NCBI GenBank assembly: GCA_945903925.1
Contig: CAMDPJ010000105.1
Coordinates: 1-7,974, forward strand
DNA: 7,974 nt
Direction: 5' to 3'
Source of the DNA: Chryseobacterium gleum
GTDB taxonomy: Bacteria > Bacteroidota > Bacteroidia > Flavobacteriales_C > GCA-002722245
The notes under the pieces were generated by a model that saw only the letters and a list, made by a program, of their open reading frames with translations, was not told the DNA's origin and searched no databases. Position numbers and translations under genes: made by a program. Shown here piece after piece: positions 1-6,396 of this stretch (position 1 is the stretch's first letter; each line of letters starts with the position of its first letter).

Positions 1-82
1 AAGAAAATGGAAATGTTCAACGCCGAGAAAGACTGCAGAAATTAGCAGTGTTGAGATAGAGACGAAAGATTTTCCGTTTCTG

Positions 83-1180
83 CTAAAACCAAACAGTAAG
101 ATTTGCTATGGCCCAATTCAAAAATTTGGTATCAATTCCTTTGTTGCAAATGAAGGCATTTTCATTGGCGTAAAAAGCGCGATTTTCAAGTCTGAATAAA
201 GCATTGTCATTTATTTTTACATTCAAACACAAGCTTGCACTAGTGGTAGAAAATCCTTTTGTGGAAGTGATATTGCTTACCATGATGTTGGTGGGGTCTT
301 TAAAATATTCAACTCTACCAGCCAAAGAAAATGTAGCATTGAAATTATATTTCGCCGAGTAATTAACTTGCCACCAAGTAAATCTTGAACTAGCTATTTC
401 TTGTATTCCTAAATAGGCGCAGGCGGTAGAAGTGAATTTTTTACCCGAATCATAAATCCAGTAAACATCGCTAAAATATCGATTTTTAAATTGCGGATTT
501 GTTGCCCTACTTTCATCGCCAAAATAGGTATTCCAATTGATAAGGTTATTGTTGTTTGGGCGGTATTCTAGCTGTGAAGCAAACGACAAACGTTTGTTTT
601 GATTCTTAATTTGTTGCCAGCCGTTAAGTGCGTAAAGAGATAGATTTGTTTTGCTGCTAAGCGGCATGCTTAATTTTGCCCCACATAAGTAGTAAGGAAC
701 ATTTTCGGCGCCTAAAGTTCTGCTGTACACCAAATGGTCTTTACTTAAATAACTCTCGTTGGTGAATGGCGAACCAATTACACCGTAGTCGAGCCAATAA
801 TTTTTCTTTTTGCTTAGGCGCAAACCAGCACTGGCTTCTATGATGTTTTTAAGCACCCCTTGTTCAGCGGCATAATTGGCGTTTATATAAGTTCCAAAAC
901 CGGGAGTAATGCGTGCTCTTACGTTTTCGGTGTTGTAGCGCAAATCAATAAATGCCAAATTGATGTTGGCTTCGTTGTGTCTGTTCGACGACACAAAGTA
1001 AGGTGAATTAGCATCACTTGGTTCCGAGAAGTTGAAAGCATAATACGTATCTAAATATCCGCCAATGGTGATTTTACCAATGTGCTGGCCTCCGCTGGTA
1101 TCGGCAAAACCAGTGTTACTTACCTGAGCAAATAATACAGTGTTCATGATGGTGCAAAAAATGGTGAATTTAGTTTTCAT
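83..1180 (-). CDS. BBP2/OmpL-like outer-membrane beta-barrel porin
   Basis: This 365-residue protein is predicted to be an outer-membrane channel. I start it at the ATG at 1178-1180. The frame stays open to 1246, but the extra 22 residues are polar, whereas this start gives a clear signal peptide (MKTKFTIFCTIMNTVLFAQ) with a signal peptidase I site after Ala18 and Gln19 as first mature residue. The mature part opens with GKITIGGYLDTYYAFNF (36-52), the first-strand pattern of the putative beta-barrel porin-2 (BBP2) family. It continues as alternating strands rich in Tyr, Phe and Trp with polar turns, and ends in VWF; a terminal Phe is the usual outer-membrane barrel insertion signal. It lies 173 nt downstream of the epimerase gene on the same strand, so it may be cotranscribed or have its own promoter; I saw no convincing promoter. 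The transported substrate cannot be told from sequence. Family assignment is confident, function only general. Confidence 0.87.
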   Translation of the reverse strand: MKTKFTIFCTIMNTVLFAQVSNTGFADTSGGQHIGKITIGGYLDTYYAFNFSEPSDANSPYFVSSNRHNEANINLAFIDLRYNTENVRARITPGFGTYINANYAAEQGVLKNIIEASAGLRLSKKKNYWLDYGVIGSPFTNESYLSKDHLVYSRTLGAENVPYYLCGAKLSMPLSSKTNLSLYALNGWQQIKNQNKRLSFASQLEYRPNNNNLINWNTYFGDESRATNPQFKNRYFSDVYWIYDSGKKFTSTACAYLGIQEIASSRFTWWQVNYSAKYNFNATFSLAGRVEYFKDPTNIMVSNITSTKGFSTTSASLCLNVKINDNALFRLENRAFYANENAFICNKGIDTKFLNWAIANLTVWF

Positions 1181-1353
1181 GGTTTTAGTATTACATAAAT
1201 TTTTGGTCACCTCAAATTCATTGCGGTTTGCTATTTGATATTGCAAGTTAATATAGAAGTCTCTTTTTTCCTGAGTCTATTGGTTAATTTTTTTTTATAG
1301 AGGGATAATCACAGTAATTTTCCAGAAATGCCAATAATTTTCAAAAGATGTAA

Positions 1354-2460
1354 TTATTGCATTACTATCTTATTCAGTTTTACTAAGTGCTTTTCATCAA
1401 CACTTGCGCCCAAGCCAATCTTAGTAGGTAAGGTGATTTCACCATTGTTATTGTATTGTATTCCATCTAGCACAACATCTTCTTGTAACATCAATGGAGA
1501 ATCGAAATCGTAGTGAACTATATTCGCGCTGCACAAAGCCAAATGGGCCGATGCGGTAAAGGCTAGGCGCGATTCTAAAAATCCGCCTACCTGCATTTTC
1601 ATATTGGCTTTTTCGGCCAATTGAATAATTTTTAAAGCTTTAAATATGCCCGATGATTTGCCCAATTTAACATTGATTTGGTGACAGGCATTTAAGTCGA
1701 TTAATCGTTTGGCATCGTTGTGATCGCAACACGATTCATCGGCCATGATTTCTATTTTACTTTCTTTTTTAATGCGCGGTAATTCCATGAAATTCCATCG
1801 CGCAATGGGTTCTTCGCAATGCTGTATGTTGTAAACAGAAAGTGCATTTAAAATATCAACTGCTTCTTCGGCTTTCCAGCCTTGGTTGGCATCAATTCTT
1901 AAAGGAATTTTATCTCCAACTGCTTCACGAATTTTTTTGATGCGCTCGATGTCATCACTTTTACTAGCGCCTAATTTTACCTTGATGAATTGAAATCCGT
2001 TGGCTACAATTTTTTGCGCATCGGCAGCCATTTTAGTTGGGGTATCAATGCTTATGGTGTAATCGGTAGTGATTGTTTTGTTGTTTTTTCCTCCCAAAAA
2101 AGCGTAGAGTGGAAGTTGTGCATGTTGCGCTGCAATATCATACAAGGCAATGTCGAAAGCACTTTTTATACTTGAGTTTCCAAAAATAGTAGCATCCATA
2201 ATGGCGCTACATTCTTCAATGTTGAGCGGATTTTTATGCAATAGATTTTGCGCTAAATATTTGCCCACTATCACTCCGCTTTCCATGCTTTCTCCGTTGA
2301 TGCTTTTAAACGGACAGCATTCGCCGAAGCCCACCAAACCTTCGTTAGTGCTGATGCGCACTATAATATTTTCGGCGTATTCGTGCCGACTTAAAGAAAT
2401 GATAAATGCTTCTTTTAATTTAATGGGAGAGGCAAAAATTTCTATTTGAGTAATCTTCAT
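1354..2460 (-). CDS. Dipeptide epimerase (L-Ala-D/L-Glu epimerase type, enolase superfamily)
   Basis: This is a 368-residue enolase-superfamily enzyme of the muconate-lactonizing subgroup, full length for the family. The N-terminal capping domain covers about 1-125 and the (beta/alpha)-barrel about 130-355. The catalytic set known from B. subtilis YkfB and E. coli YcjG is present: the KxK motif at K160/K162, metal ligands D190 (RIDANQG), E216 (HCEEP) and D241 (MADES), the opposite-face lysine K265 (NVKLGKSSG), and D318-F-D320, the DxD that in Ala-Glu epimerases binds the dipeptide alpha-amino group. Known family members epimerise L-Ala-D-Glu or similar dipeptides, usually during murein peptide recycling, in the cytoplasm. 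The exact dipeptide is an inference; enolase-superfamily specificity varies. The gene starts 3 nt after the photolyase stop on the same strand, so the two are almost certainly cotranscribed. No neighbouring murein peptidase or permease is visible in the window. Confidence 0.9.
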   Translation of the reverse strand: MKITQIEIFASPIKLKEAFIISLSRHEYAENIIVRISTNEGLVGFGECCPFKSINGESMESGVIVGKYLAQNLLHKNPLNIEECSAIMDATIFGNSSIKSAFDIALYDIAAQHAQLPLYAFLGGKNNKTITTDYTISIDTPTKMAADAQKIVANGFQFIKVKLGASKSDDIERIKKIREAVGDKIPLRIDANQGWKAEEAVDILNALSVYNIQHCEEPIARWNFMELPRIKKESKIEIMADESCCDHNDAKRLIDLNACHQINVKLGKSSGIFKALKIIQLAEKANMKMQVGGFLESRLAFTASAHLALCSANIVHYDFDSPLMLQEDVVLDGIQYNNNGEITLPTKIGLGASVDEKHLVKLNKIVMQ

Positions 2461-2463
2461 TTC

Positions 2464-3744
2464 TTATTCTTTCACAGCTTTTTTATACACTTCTAAGCAG
2501 CGTTCTCTGGCGAATTTATGTTCTACAATAGGTGCGTATTTTTCTTTCACCCAACGGCGTATGTATTTCTCTTCGGTGTCGAATTTTTTGGTTTGTTCTT
2601 CGGGATTAAATATTCTGAAATAGGGCGCAGCATCGCATCCACTGCCTGCCGCCCATTGCCAGTTTCCGTTGTTGGCTGATAGTTCATAATCTAACAATTT
2701 CTCGGCAAAATAGGCTTCTCCCCAGCGCCAATCAATAAGCAAATGTTTGGTTAAAAAACTCGCTACTATCATTCGCACTCGGTTGTGCATAAAGCCTGTT
2801 TCATTGAGCTCGCGCATGCCGGCATCAACAATGGGGTAACCCGTTTTTCCTTCGCACCAAGCCTTAAATTCTTGCTCATTGTTGCGCCATTCTATTTTGT
2901 CGTATTTGGCCTTAAAACTATTTTTCACCACACGCGGAAAGTGAAAAAGAATTGCCATAAAAAATTCTCTCCATATCAATTCATTCAACCACTGTTCGTT
3001 GGTGGCAACAGCTTTTTTCACCAGCTTGCGAATGCTGATTGTTCCAAAACGAAGGTGAACACTTAATAAAGAAGTTCCTTTGATAGAAGGAATATTACGG
3101 GTATCGTGGTATTTTTTAATCAAGGCTTCATTCCATTCGGCTTCTGGATAAATCAATTCACTTTTTTCAAATCCGATATCTTGCAAGGATGGAAATTTAT
3201 ACGGACTTATTTTGATGAAATTTTCAATAAGCTTTTCACTTTCGAAATGTGTGATAGGATTTTCTTGCAGCCTTTGTTTCCAAATTTTAGAGAAAGGAGT
3301 AAACACGGTATAAGGAGTTCCATCGGCTTTCATTACCTCGTTTTTCTCGAAAACAACTTGGTCTTTAAAGGTGTGGAAAACAATGTTTTTCGATTGCAGG
3401 TATTTGGCGAGTTTTTCATCACGTTCTATCGCTGAAGGTTCATAATCGTGATTGGCGTAAACTGCTTTTACAGCAAAATCTTGCGTGATTTTCTCTAAAG
3501 CTTTGTGTGGTGTATCGTTTACAATGTATAAAGAAGAACCTGCAGCAATTAATTTTTCATGAATTTTTTGCAGCGATTGATGGATGAAATCAACGCGTTT
3601 GTCTTTCTTGTTCTTTAGGTCACTTAAAATATGGGTATCAAAAATAAAGATGGGAAGTACAGCTTCATCATTTTTCAAGGCATGAAATAACGCTGTGTTG
3701 TCGTGCAAACGTAAATCTCTTCTGAACCAAAATACATTTATCAT
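2464..3744 (-). CDS. phrB: Deoxyribodipyrimidine photolyase (class I CPD type)
   Basis: This 426-residue flavoprotein is predicted to repair UV-induced cyclobutane pyrimidine dimers using light. I start it at MINVFWFRRDLRLHDN, the canonical photolyase N-terminus. The frame is open 70 codons further upstream, but that stretch is low-complexity and has no family match. The N-terminal alpha/beta antenna domain spans about 1-130 and the helical FAD-binding domain about 200-426. By alignment from memory to E. coli PhrB, the electron-transfer tryptophans are kept as W286 (KIEW), W339 (IDW) and W362 (NWQW). The flavin-contacting Asn is N358 (ANNG), the lesion-contacting pair is E255/W258 (ELIWREFF), and N321/R322 lie in MHNR. 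The E. coli Trp just before that motif is Phe here (F318), a mild change. The antenna cofactor cannot be told. The gene leads a unit with the epimerase 3 nt downstream and is divergent from rpoD. A cryptochrome-like role is less likely given the intact repair residues. Confidence 0.93.
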   Translation of the reverse strand: MINVFWFRRDLRLHDNTALFHALKNDEAVLPIFIFDTHILSDLKNKKDKRVDFIHQSLQKIHEKLIAAGSSLYIVNDTPHKALEKITQDFAVKAVYANHDYEPSAIERDEKLAKYLQSKNIVFHTFKDQVVFEKNEVMKADGTPYTVFTPFSKIWKQRLQENPITHFESEKLIENFIKISPYKFPSLQDIGFEKSELIYPEAEWNEALIKKYHDTRNIPSIKGTSLLSVHLRFGTISIRKLVKKAVATNEQWLNELIWREFFMAILFHFPRVVKNSFKAKYDKIEWRNNEQEFKAWCEGKTGYPIVDAGMRELNETGFMHNRVRMIVASFLTKHLLIDWRWGEAYFAEKLLDYELSANNGNWQWAAGSGCDAAPYFRIFNPEEQTKKFDTEEKYIRRWVKEKYAPIVEHKFARERCLEVYKKAVKE

Positions 3745-3982
3745 CAAGCTTCTCTTTTTTGTAAATGTAATAATAATGAATAAAGTTTTAAGGCTTAATG
3801 CTTCGAGTTTTTTTTGTTGGTTGTGATCGATAGAGCAAATAACAAACCTTTCCGAGAGAGATTGGGAGCAGTGCCTTTGGTGAAGAGGGAAGTGATTTTT
3901 TTTGGTAAAGTGAGTAAAAACTAAAGAGTGGTTTTTTTTGAGAAATGCCATCACTAACTTTCACACGAAGGTTATCTAATAC

Positions 3983-4001
3983 AATTAAGTTGTACTTAAT
4001 T
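3983..4001. promoter_or_regulatory. Perfect dyad (possible operator) between photolyase and rpoD
   Basis: The bases read AATTAAGT-TGT-ACTTAATT, a perfect 8-bp inverted repeat around a 3-nt centre. A second, weaker dyad (AAGA-GT-TCTT) follows at 4004-4013. This is the size and symmetry of a dimeric repressor or activator site. It lies 112 nt upstream of the rpoD start codon and about 240 nt upstream of the photolyase start. AT-rich dyads arise by chance fairly often, so regulatory use is inference only. Confidence 0.3.
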
Positions 4002-4070
4002 TAAAGAGTTCTTAACAATGCTTGTTCAAATAATTTCACAACTAAATAGTAGAAACAAGTATGAGCGCCC

Positions 4071-4078
4071 TATTTTTG
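4071..4078 (+). promoter_or_regulatory. Candidate -7 box for rpoD
   Basis: TATTTTTG matches the Bacteroidota primary-sigma -7 consensus TAnnTTTG at every fixed position and lies 34 nt before the rpoD ATG, giving a leader of roughly 28 nt. No TTTG or TTG is present at the -33 position (about 4047-4051), so the assignment rests on one box. Confidence 0.38.
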
Positions 4079-4112
4079 AAGAGAATAGCCATTATTAAAT
4101 TACAGTGATTCT

Positions 4113-4976
4113 ATGAGACAACTCAAAATAACTAAATCAATTACCAACCGCGACAGTGTTACCCTCGATAAATACTTGCAAGAGATAGGGAAGGTGCAGT
4201 TGATTAACTCTGAGGAAGAAGTTGCCTTAGCTATTAGAATTAGAGCTGGAGACCAGGCAGCATTAGAAAGGTTAACCACTGCCAACCTACGTTTCGTGGT
4301 GTCGGTAGCCAAACAATACCAAAACCAGGGTTTAACTTTACCCGATTTGATTAACGAAGGAAATTTAGGTTTGATTAAAGCGGCGCAACGTTTTGATGAA
4401 ACACGCGGATTTAAATTTATCTCTTACGCCGTATGGTGGATTCGCCAGTCGATTATAGCTGCCATTGCCGATCAAAGCAGAATGGTGCGTTTGCCTTTGA
4501 ATAAAGTAGGTAATCTTACCAAAATCAAAAAGGGTATTAGTGATTTAGAGCAAAGACTAGAGCGAGAGCCAACTGTAGAAGAAATTGCTGAAGCGGTAGA
4601 GATGGACGTTGATGAGGTAGAAGGGGCAATTAGTATTGCTGGTCGTCATACAAGTATCGATGCGCCGTTTCAAGAAGGCGAAGATCATGGTTTGCTAGAT
4701 GTATTGCAAAACGACGATTCGCCAACGGCCGATAAAAAATTAATTGCAGAATCGTTACACTCAGAGATACAACGATCTTTATCAACTTTAACAGAAAGAG
4801 AAGCAGATGTATTAAGAATGTTCTTTGGTATTGGCTTGCCTCACGCTTTTACCTTAGAAGAGATTGGCAACAAGCACGGTTTAACACGTGAACGCGTTCG
4901 TCAGATTAAAGAGAAAGCTATTCGTCGTTTAAAACATCATACCAAGAGTAAACTGTTACGATCTTATTTGGGCTAA
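4113..4976 (+). CDS. rpoD: Primary RNA polymerase sigma factor RpoD/SigA
   Basis: This 287-residue protein is the housekeeping sigma-70 factor that directs RNA polymerase to promoters. The start MRQLKITKSITNRDSVTLDKYLQEIG is the stereotyped N-terminus of Bacteroidota RpoD, so the ATG is secure. Region 1.2 covers about 16-45. Region 2 covers about 55-125, including NLRFVVSVAKQYQNQG, DLINEGNLGLIKAAQRFD and the -10 recognition segment around GFKFISYAVWWIRQSI. Region 3 covers about 130-205 and region 4 about 218-280, with the -35 helix-turn-helix at TLEEIGNKHGLTRERVRQIKE (about 247-267). Region 1.1 is absent, as is usual in this phylum. It appears monocistronic: it is preceded by a -7-like box and followed 17 nt after the stop by an intrinsic terminator. 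Nothing is missing or unusual. An alternative sigma factor is unlikely given the full region 1.2-4 set and the phylum-specific N-terminus. Confidence 0.97.
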   Translation: MRQLKITKSITNRDSVTLDKYLQEIGKVQLINSEEEVALAIRIRAGDQAALERLTTANLRFVVSVAKQYQNQGLTLPDLINEGNLGLIKAAQRFDETRGFKFISYAVWWIRQSIIAAIADQSRMVRLPLNKVGNLTKIKKGISDLEQRLEREPTVEEIAEAVEMDVDEVEGAISIAGRHTSIDAPFQEGEDHGLLDVLQNDDSPTADKKLIAESLHSEIQRSLSTLTEREADVLRMFFGIGLPHAFTLEEIGNKHGLTRERVRQIKEKAIRRLKHHTKSKLLRSYLG

Positions 4977-4993
4977 AATCTATTTCCTTTTAT

Positions 4994-5024
4994 AAAAGGC
5001 TTGGGCACTCCTCAAGCCTTTTTT
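4994..5024 (+). terminator. Intrinsic terminator of rpoD
   Basis: The arms AAAAGGCTTG (4994-5003) and CAAGCCTTTT (5013-5022) form a perfect 10-bp stem with a 9-nt loop, followed by more T. It begins 17 nt after the rpoD stop codon. Confidence 0.9.
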
Positions 5025-5130
5025 GTTGCTTGTTTTTTGTTGCACGTTAGGAAACGGATTAATGAATTTAGCCTCTATATTTCCTTAAAAACGATTTCAT
5101 TAAACTATCGTTCCCTTCCTTGCCCTCTGC

Positions 5131-5163
5131 TTTGCTATTATTCACTAGAATTAAATATTTTCT
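5131..5163 (+). promoter_or_regulatory. Candidate promoter for the rpoD-RRM intergenic RNA
   Basis: TTTG at 5131-5134 is followed after 21 nt by TATTTTCT (5156-5163), which matches the Bacteroidota -33/-7 layout with two mismatches in the -7 box. Transcription would begin near 5168-5170. This is a weak match in AT-rich DNA, but it sits just upstream of the folded segment that ends in a terminator. Confidence 0.3.
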
Positions 5164-5167
5164 GAAA

Positions 5168-5364
5168 AAAATTATCAAAATATGGAAACGTTTCGTACTT
5201 TAGCACTACTAGGTTAAAGTTTAGGATATACTTATCGAAAGCCGAAACGTTCTTTGTATTACTCAAGTTGTAAGCTAAAAGTAAGCTTAGGTAAGATATC
5301 CTAGAATGTTGTTTATTGTTTTATTTCCCTCGAAAAAGCCGCTTGTCCCCCACGCGGCTTTTTC
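5168..5364 (+). ncRNA. Candidate structured small RNA or terminated leader upstream of the RRM gene
   Basis: No ORF is visible here, but complementary segments are dense. 5187-5195 (AACGTTTCG) pairs with 5243-5251. 5222-5234 pairs with 5292-5303 over 12 bp with one bulged A at 5230. Inside that helix, 5271-5276 (TAAGCT) and 5284-5289 (AGCTTA) form a small hairpin. CTAGG at 5209-5213 can alternatively pair with CCTAG at 5300-5304, which would compete with the 12-bp helix. The segment ends in a strong intrinsic terminator, and the rpoD terminator lies upstream, so it looks like its own transcription unit of roughly 195 nt. It could be an independent sRNA, or the leader of the RRM gene with the terminator acting as an attenuator. 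The size resembles 6S RNA, but I do not see the long end-to-end rod of 6S. No known RNA family is recognised; the 5' end is an estimate. Confidence 0.42.
5333..5363 (+). terminator. Strong intrinsic terminator with no ORF upstream
   Basis: AAAAAGCCGC (5333-5342) and GCGGCTTTTT (5354-5363) form a perfect 10-bp stem around an 11-nt loop, with a further T-rich run after it. It sits 73 nt before the RRM start codon and about 310 nt after the rpoD terminator, so it must end some transcript other than rpoD. Confidence 0.85.
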
Positions 5365-5436
5365 ATTTTTTTCGGGTTTATCGTTCATTCTTTAAAAACT
5401 AAGTGTACATTCACAGCAAATAAATTAAATTATAAT

Positions 5437-5901
5437 ATGGACATTTTTGTAGGTAGCTTACCATTTAAATTAAAAGAAGAAGAATTACAGTTGTTGTTTG
5501 AACAACATGGTGCTGTAGCTTCATGTAAGATCATTATGGACAAAATCACTCGTCAGAGTAAAGGTTTTGGATTTATTACGATGCCAAATGACGAAGAGGC
5601 TAAAGCAGCAATTGAGGCCTTAAACGGATCGGAAGTTTTGGGTAGAAATATTGCGGTAAGCGAATCACAAGAAAGAGGTTCTGGCGGCGGTGGCGGCGGT
5701 TTTAGCGGCGGCGGCGGTGGAAACTCTGGTGGCGGAAAAGGAAAATTTAGAAATGCAGATAAGCCAAAAGGTGGTGGCGGATTTAAAGGCGGATTTGGTG
5801 GCGGAAAAGGTGGCTTTGGCGGTGGAAAAAGCGGCGGAAGACCTGGCAGCGGCGGCGGTGGCGGCGGTAAAACTGGCGGACCGCGCAGATCGGCTTACTA
5901 A
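5437..5901 (+). CDS. Glycine-rich RRM RNA-binding protein
   Basis: This 154-residue protein has one RNA recognition motif followed by a Gly-rich tail. The RRM covers about 2-78. RNP2 is IFVGSL (3-8) and RNP1 is KGFGFITM (42-49), whose aromatic residues normally stack on RNA bases. The tail (81-154) is almost only Gly with scattered Lys, Phe, Arg and Ser, and ends in PRRSAY. Small RRM proteins are common in Bacteroidota, which generally lack Hfq, and some act in post-transcriptional control; others resemble the cold-inducible Rbp proteins of cyanobacteria. The specific targets here are unknown. The ATG is preceded by an A/T-rich leader without a Shine-Dalgarno sequence, usual for the phylum. 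I saw no clear promoter between the terminator at 5333-5363 and the start, so expression may depend on readthrough of that terminator. The gene ends 16 nt before its own terminator. Confidence 0.93.
   Translation: MDIFVGSLPFKLKEEELQLLFEQHGAVASCKIIMDKITRQSKGFGFITMPNDEEAKAAIEALNGSEVLGRNIAVSESQERGSGGGGGGFSGGGGGNSGGGKGKFRNADKPKGGGGFKGGFGGGKGGFGGGKSGGRPGSGGGGGGKTGGPRRSAY
5677..5895 (+). repeat. GGC/GGT low-complexity tract encoding the glycine tail
   Basis: The 3' half of the RRM gene is a degenerate in-frame repeat of GGC and GGT codons interspersed with AAA, TTT and AGC, far richer in G than the surrounding DNA. The shifted frame reads as an alanine/valine-rich shadow. In-frame slippage here would change tail length without breaking the gene. 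Confidence 0.75.
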
Positions 5902-5917
5902 AATCTAATTGATATAA

Positions 5918-5953
5918 AAGAAATGCCTCAGCTAGTCGGCTGAGGCATTTCTT
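5918..5953. terminator. Bidirectional intrinsic terminator after the RRM gene
   Basis: AAGAAATGCCTCAGC (5918-5932) and GCTGAGGCATTTCTT (5939-5953) form a perfect 15-bp stem with a 6-nt loop. T-rich sequence follows on the plus strand, and on the minus strand the stem runs into TTTCTTTTATATC. It therefore can serve both the RRM gene and the converging minus-strand genes. The last codons of the decayed DinB-like gene lie inside the stem. Confidence 0.88.
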
Positions 5954-6341
5954 ATTTGATTCAGATGGTGCTCAAGATGATTCATATAATCATCAATTAA
6001 AAAGGCTAAAGTATCTGTTTTGGTATTCGAAAAAATGATTTTTGTGTCTAATGTCTTATTGTCAAAACTTACTATTAGCGCCGAAATTCTATTGTTAAGA
6101 GAAAGCCATAATTCTAATAGATTTGTTAAATCTGATCCCTGATATCTAACGGTTTAACCAATTCGTTTTGATCTCATGGACTTAAAAGAACTGGATGTTC
6201 TGAATATTGAATTTATGTAAATCGTTGCAAATTATTTATTGCAGTATCAATTAAGTGGCCAAGAATTTCCTTCTTAGACCATTGAGTTTCTAAAGGACTA
6301 AAAGTCCAATCTATTACTTTGTTTTCTTTTCTTTGAATGAA
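5932..6341 (-). pseudogene. Decayed DinB-like domain gene
   Basis: No long ORF is open here, but the minus strand reads as a broken protein. From 6317 down, one frame gives VIDWTFSPLETQWSKKEILG followed by HLIDTAINNLQRFT, then TAA at 6215-6213. The same frame resumes as IQYSEHPVLLSP, TGA at 6176-6174, then DQNELVKPLD. Near 6144-6149 the sense passes to another frame: YQGSDLTNLLELWLSLNNRI and on to FLIDDYMNHLEHHLNQI, ending at TAG 5934-5932. The W-S-K-K-E-I-L-G-H-L-I-D block and the closing H-L-E-H-H-L-N-Q-I are hallmarks of the DinB/YfiT-like four-helix family, whose His residues bind metal. The N-terminus is unclear; an in-frame TAA lies at 6344-6342. Two stops plus one frameshift make sequencing error an unlikely sole cause. 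It follows the GNAT gene on the same strand. The protein's former function is unknown, as DinB-like proteins include several metal-dependent transferases. Confidence 0.72.
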
Positions 6342-6396
6342 TTACCTGCATGGCTCAATAAATTCAAGATTTTTGTTCAGTGGGTATTGATGAGAA

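Larger units (their letters stand above)
3745..4112. other. Divergent intergenic region between photolyase and rpoD
   Basis: These 368 AT-rich bases separate the minus-strand photolyase from plus-strand rpoD. The minus-strand frame is open as far as 3954, but the encoded residues look non-coding (runs of Phe/Lys/Thr, no recognisable domain). The stretch holds the perfect dyad at 3983-4001 and a -7-like box at 4071-4078, described separately. I saw no convincing promoter for the photolyase; the best match is a TACATTTA box on the minus strand at 3769-3762, without a -33 partner. Confidence 0.7.

Noticed and set aside
35..86. Possible terminator downstream of the porin (GCAGAAA with TTTCTGC)
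   Set aside because: There are only 7 bp of pairing over a loop of more than 30 nt and no T-run on the minus strand. The first 82 bases hold nothing I can assign.
1181..1246. N-terminal extension of 22 codons on the porin
   Set aside because: The extra residues are polar and would bury a good signal peptide that starts at the ATG at 1180.
2785..3435. Plus-strand ORFs opposite the photolyase
   Set aside because: They lie fully inside a well-supported conserved gene on the other strand and are rich in Phe as expected from antisense frames.
3745..3954. N-terminal extension of 70 codons on the photolyase frame
   Set aside because: The residues are low-complexity with no domain, and the family N-terminus begins exactly at the ATG at 3744.
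4100..4312. Minus-strand ORF over the start of rpoD
   Set aside because: It is antisense to a highly conserved coding region and shows no domain of its own.
5168..5364. 6S RNA as identity of the intergenic RNA
   Set aside because: The size fits, but the pairing is local and nested rather than the long 5'-to-3' rod with a central bubble that defines 6S RNA.
5690..5908. Alanine/valine-rich plus-strand ORF inside the RRM gene
   Set aside because: It is the shifted reading of the GGC/GGT glycine repeat, not a separate gene.
6295..6307. GGACT-AAA-AGTCC inverted repeat
   Set aside because: It is a short 5-bp dyad within the coding sense of the DinB-like pseudogene and is most simply chance.
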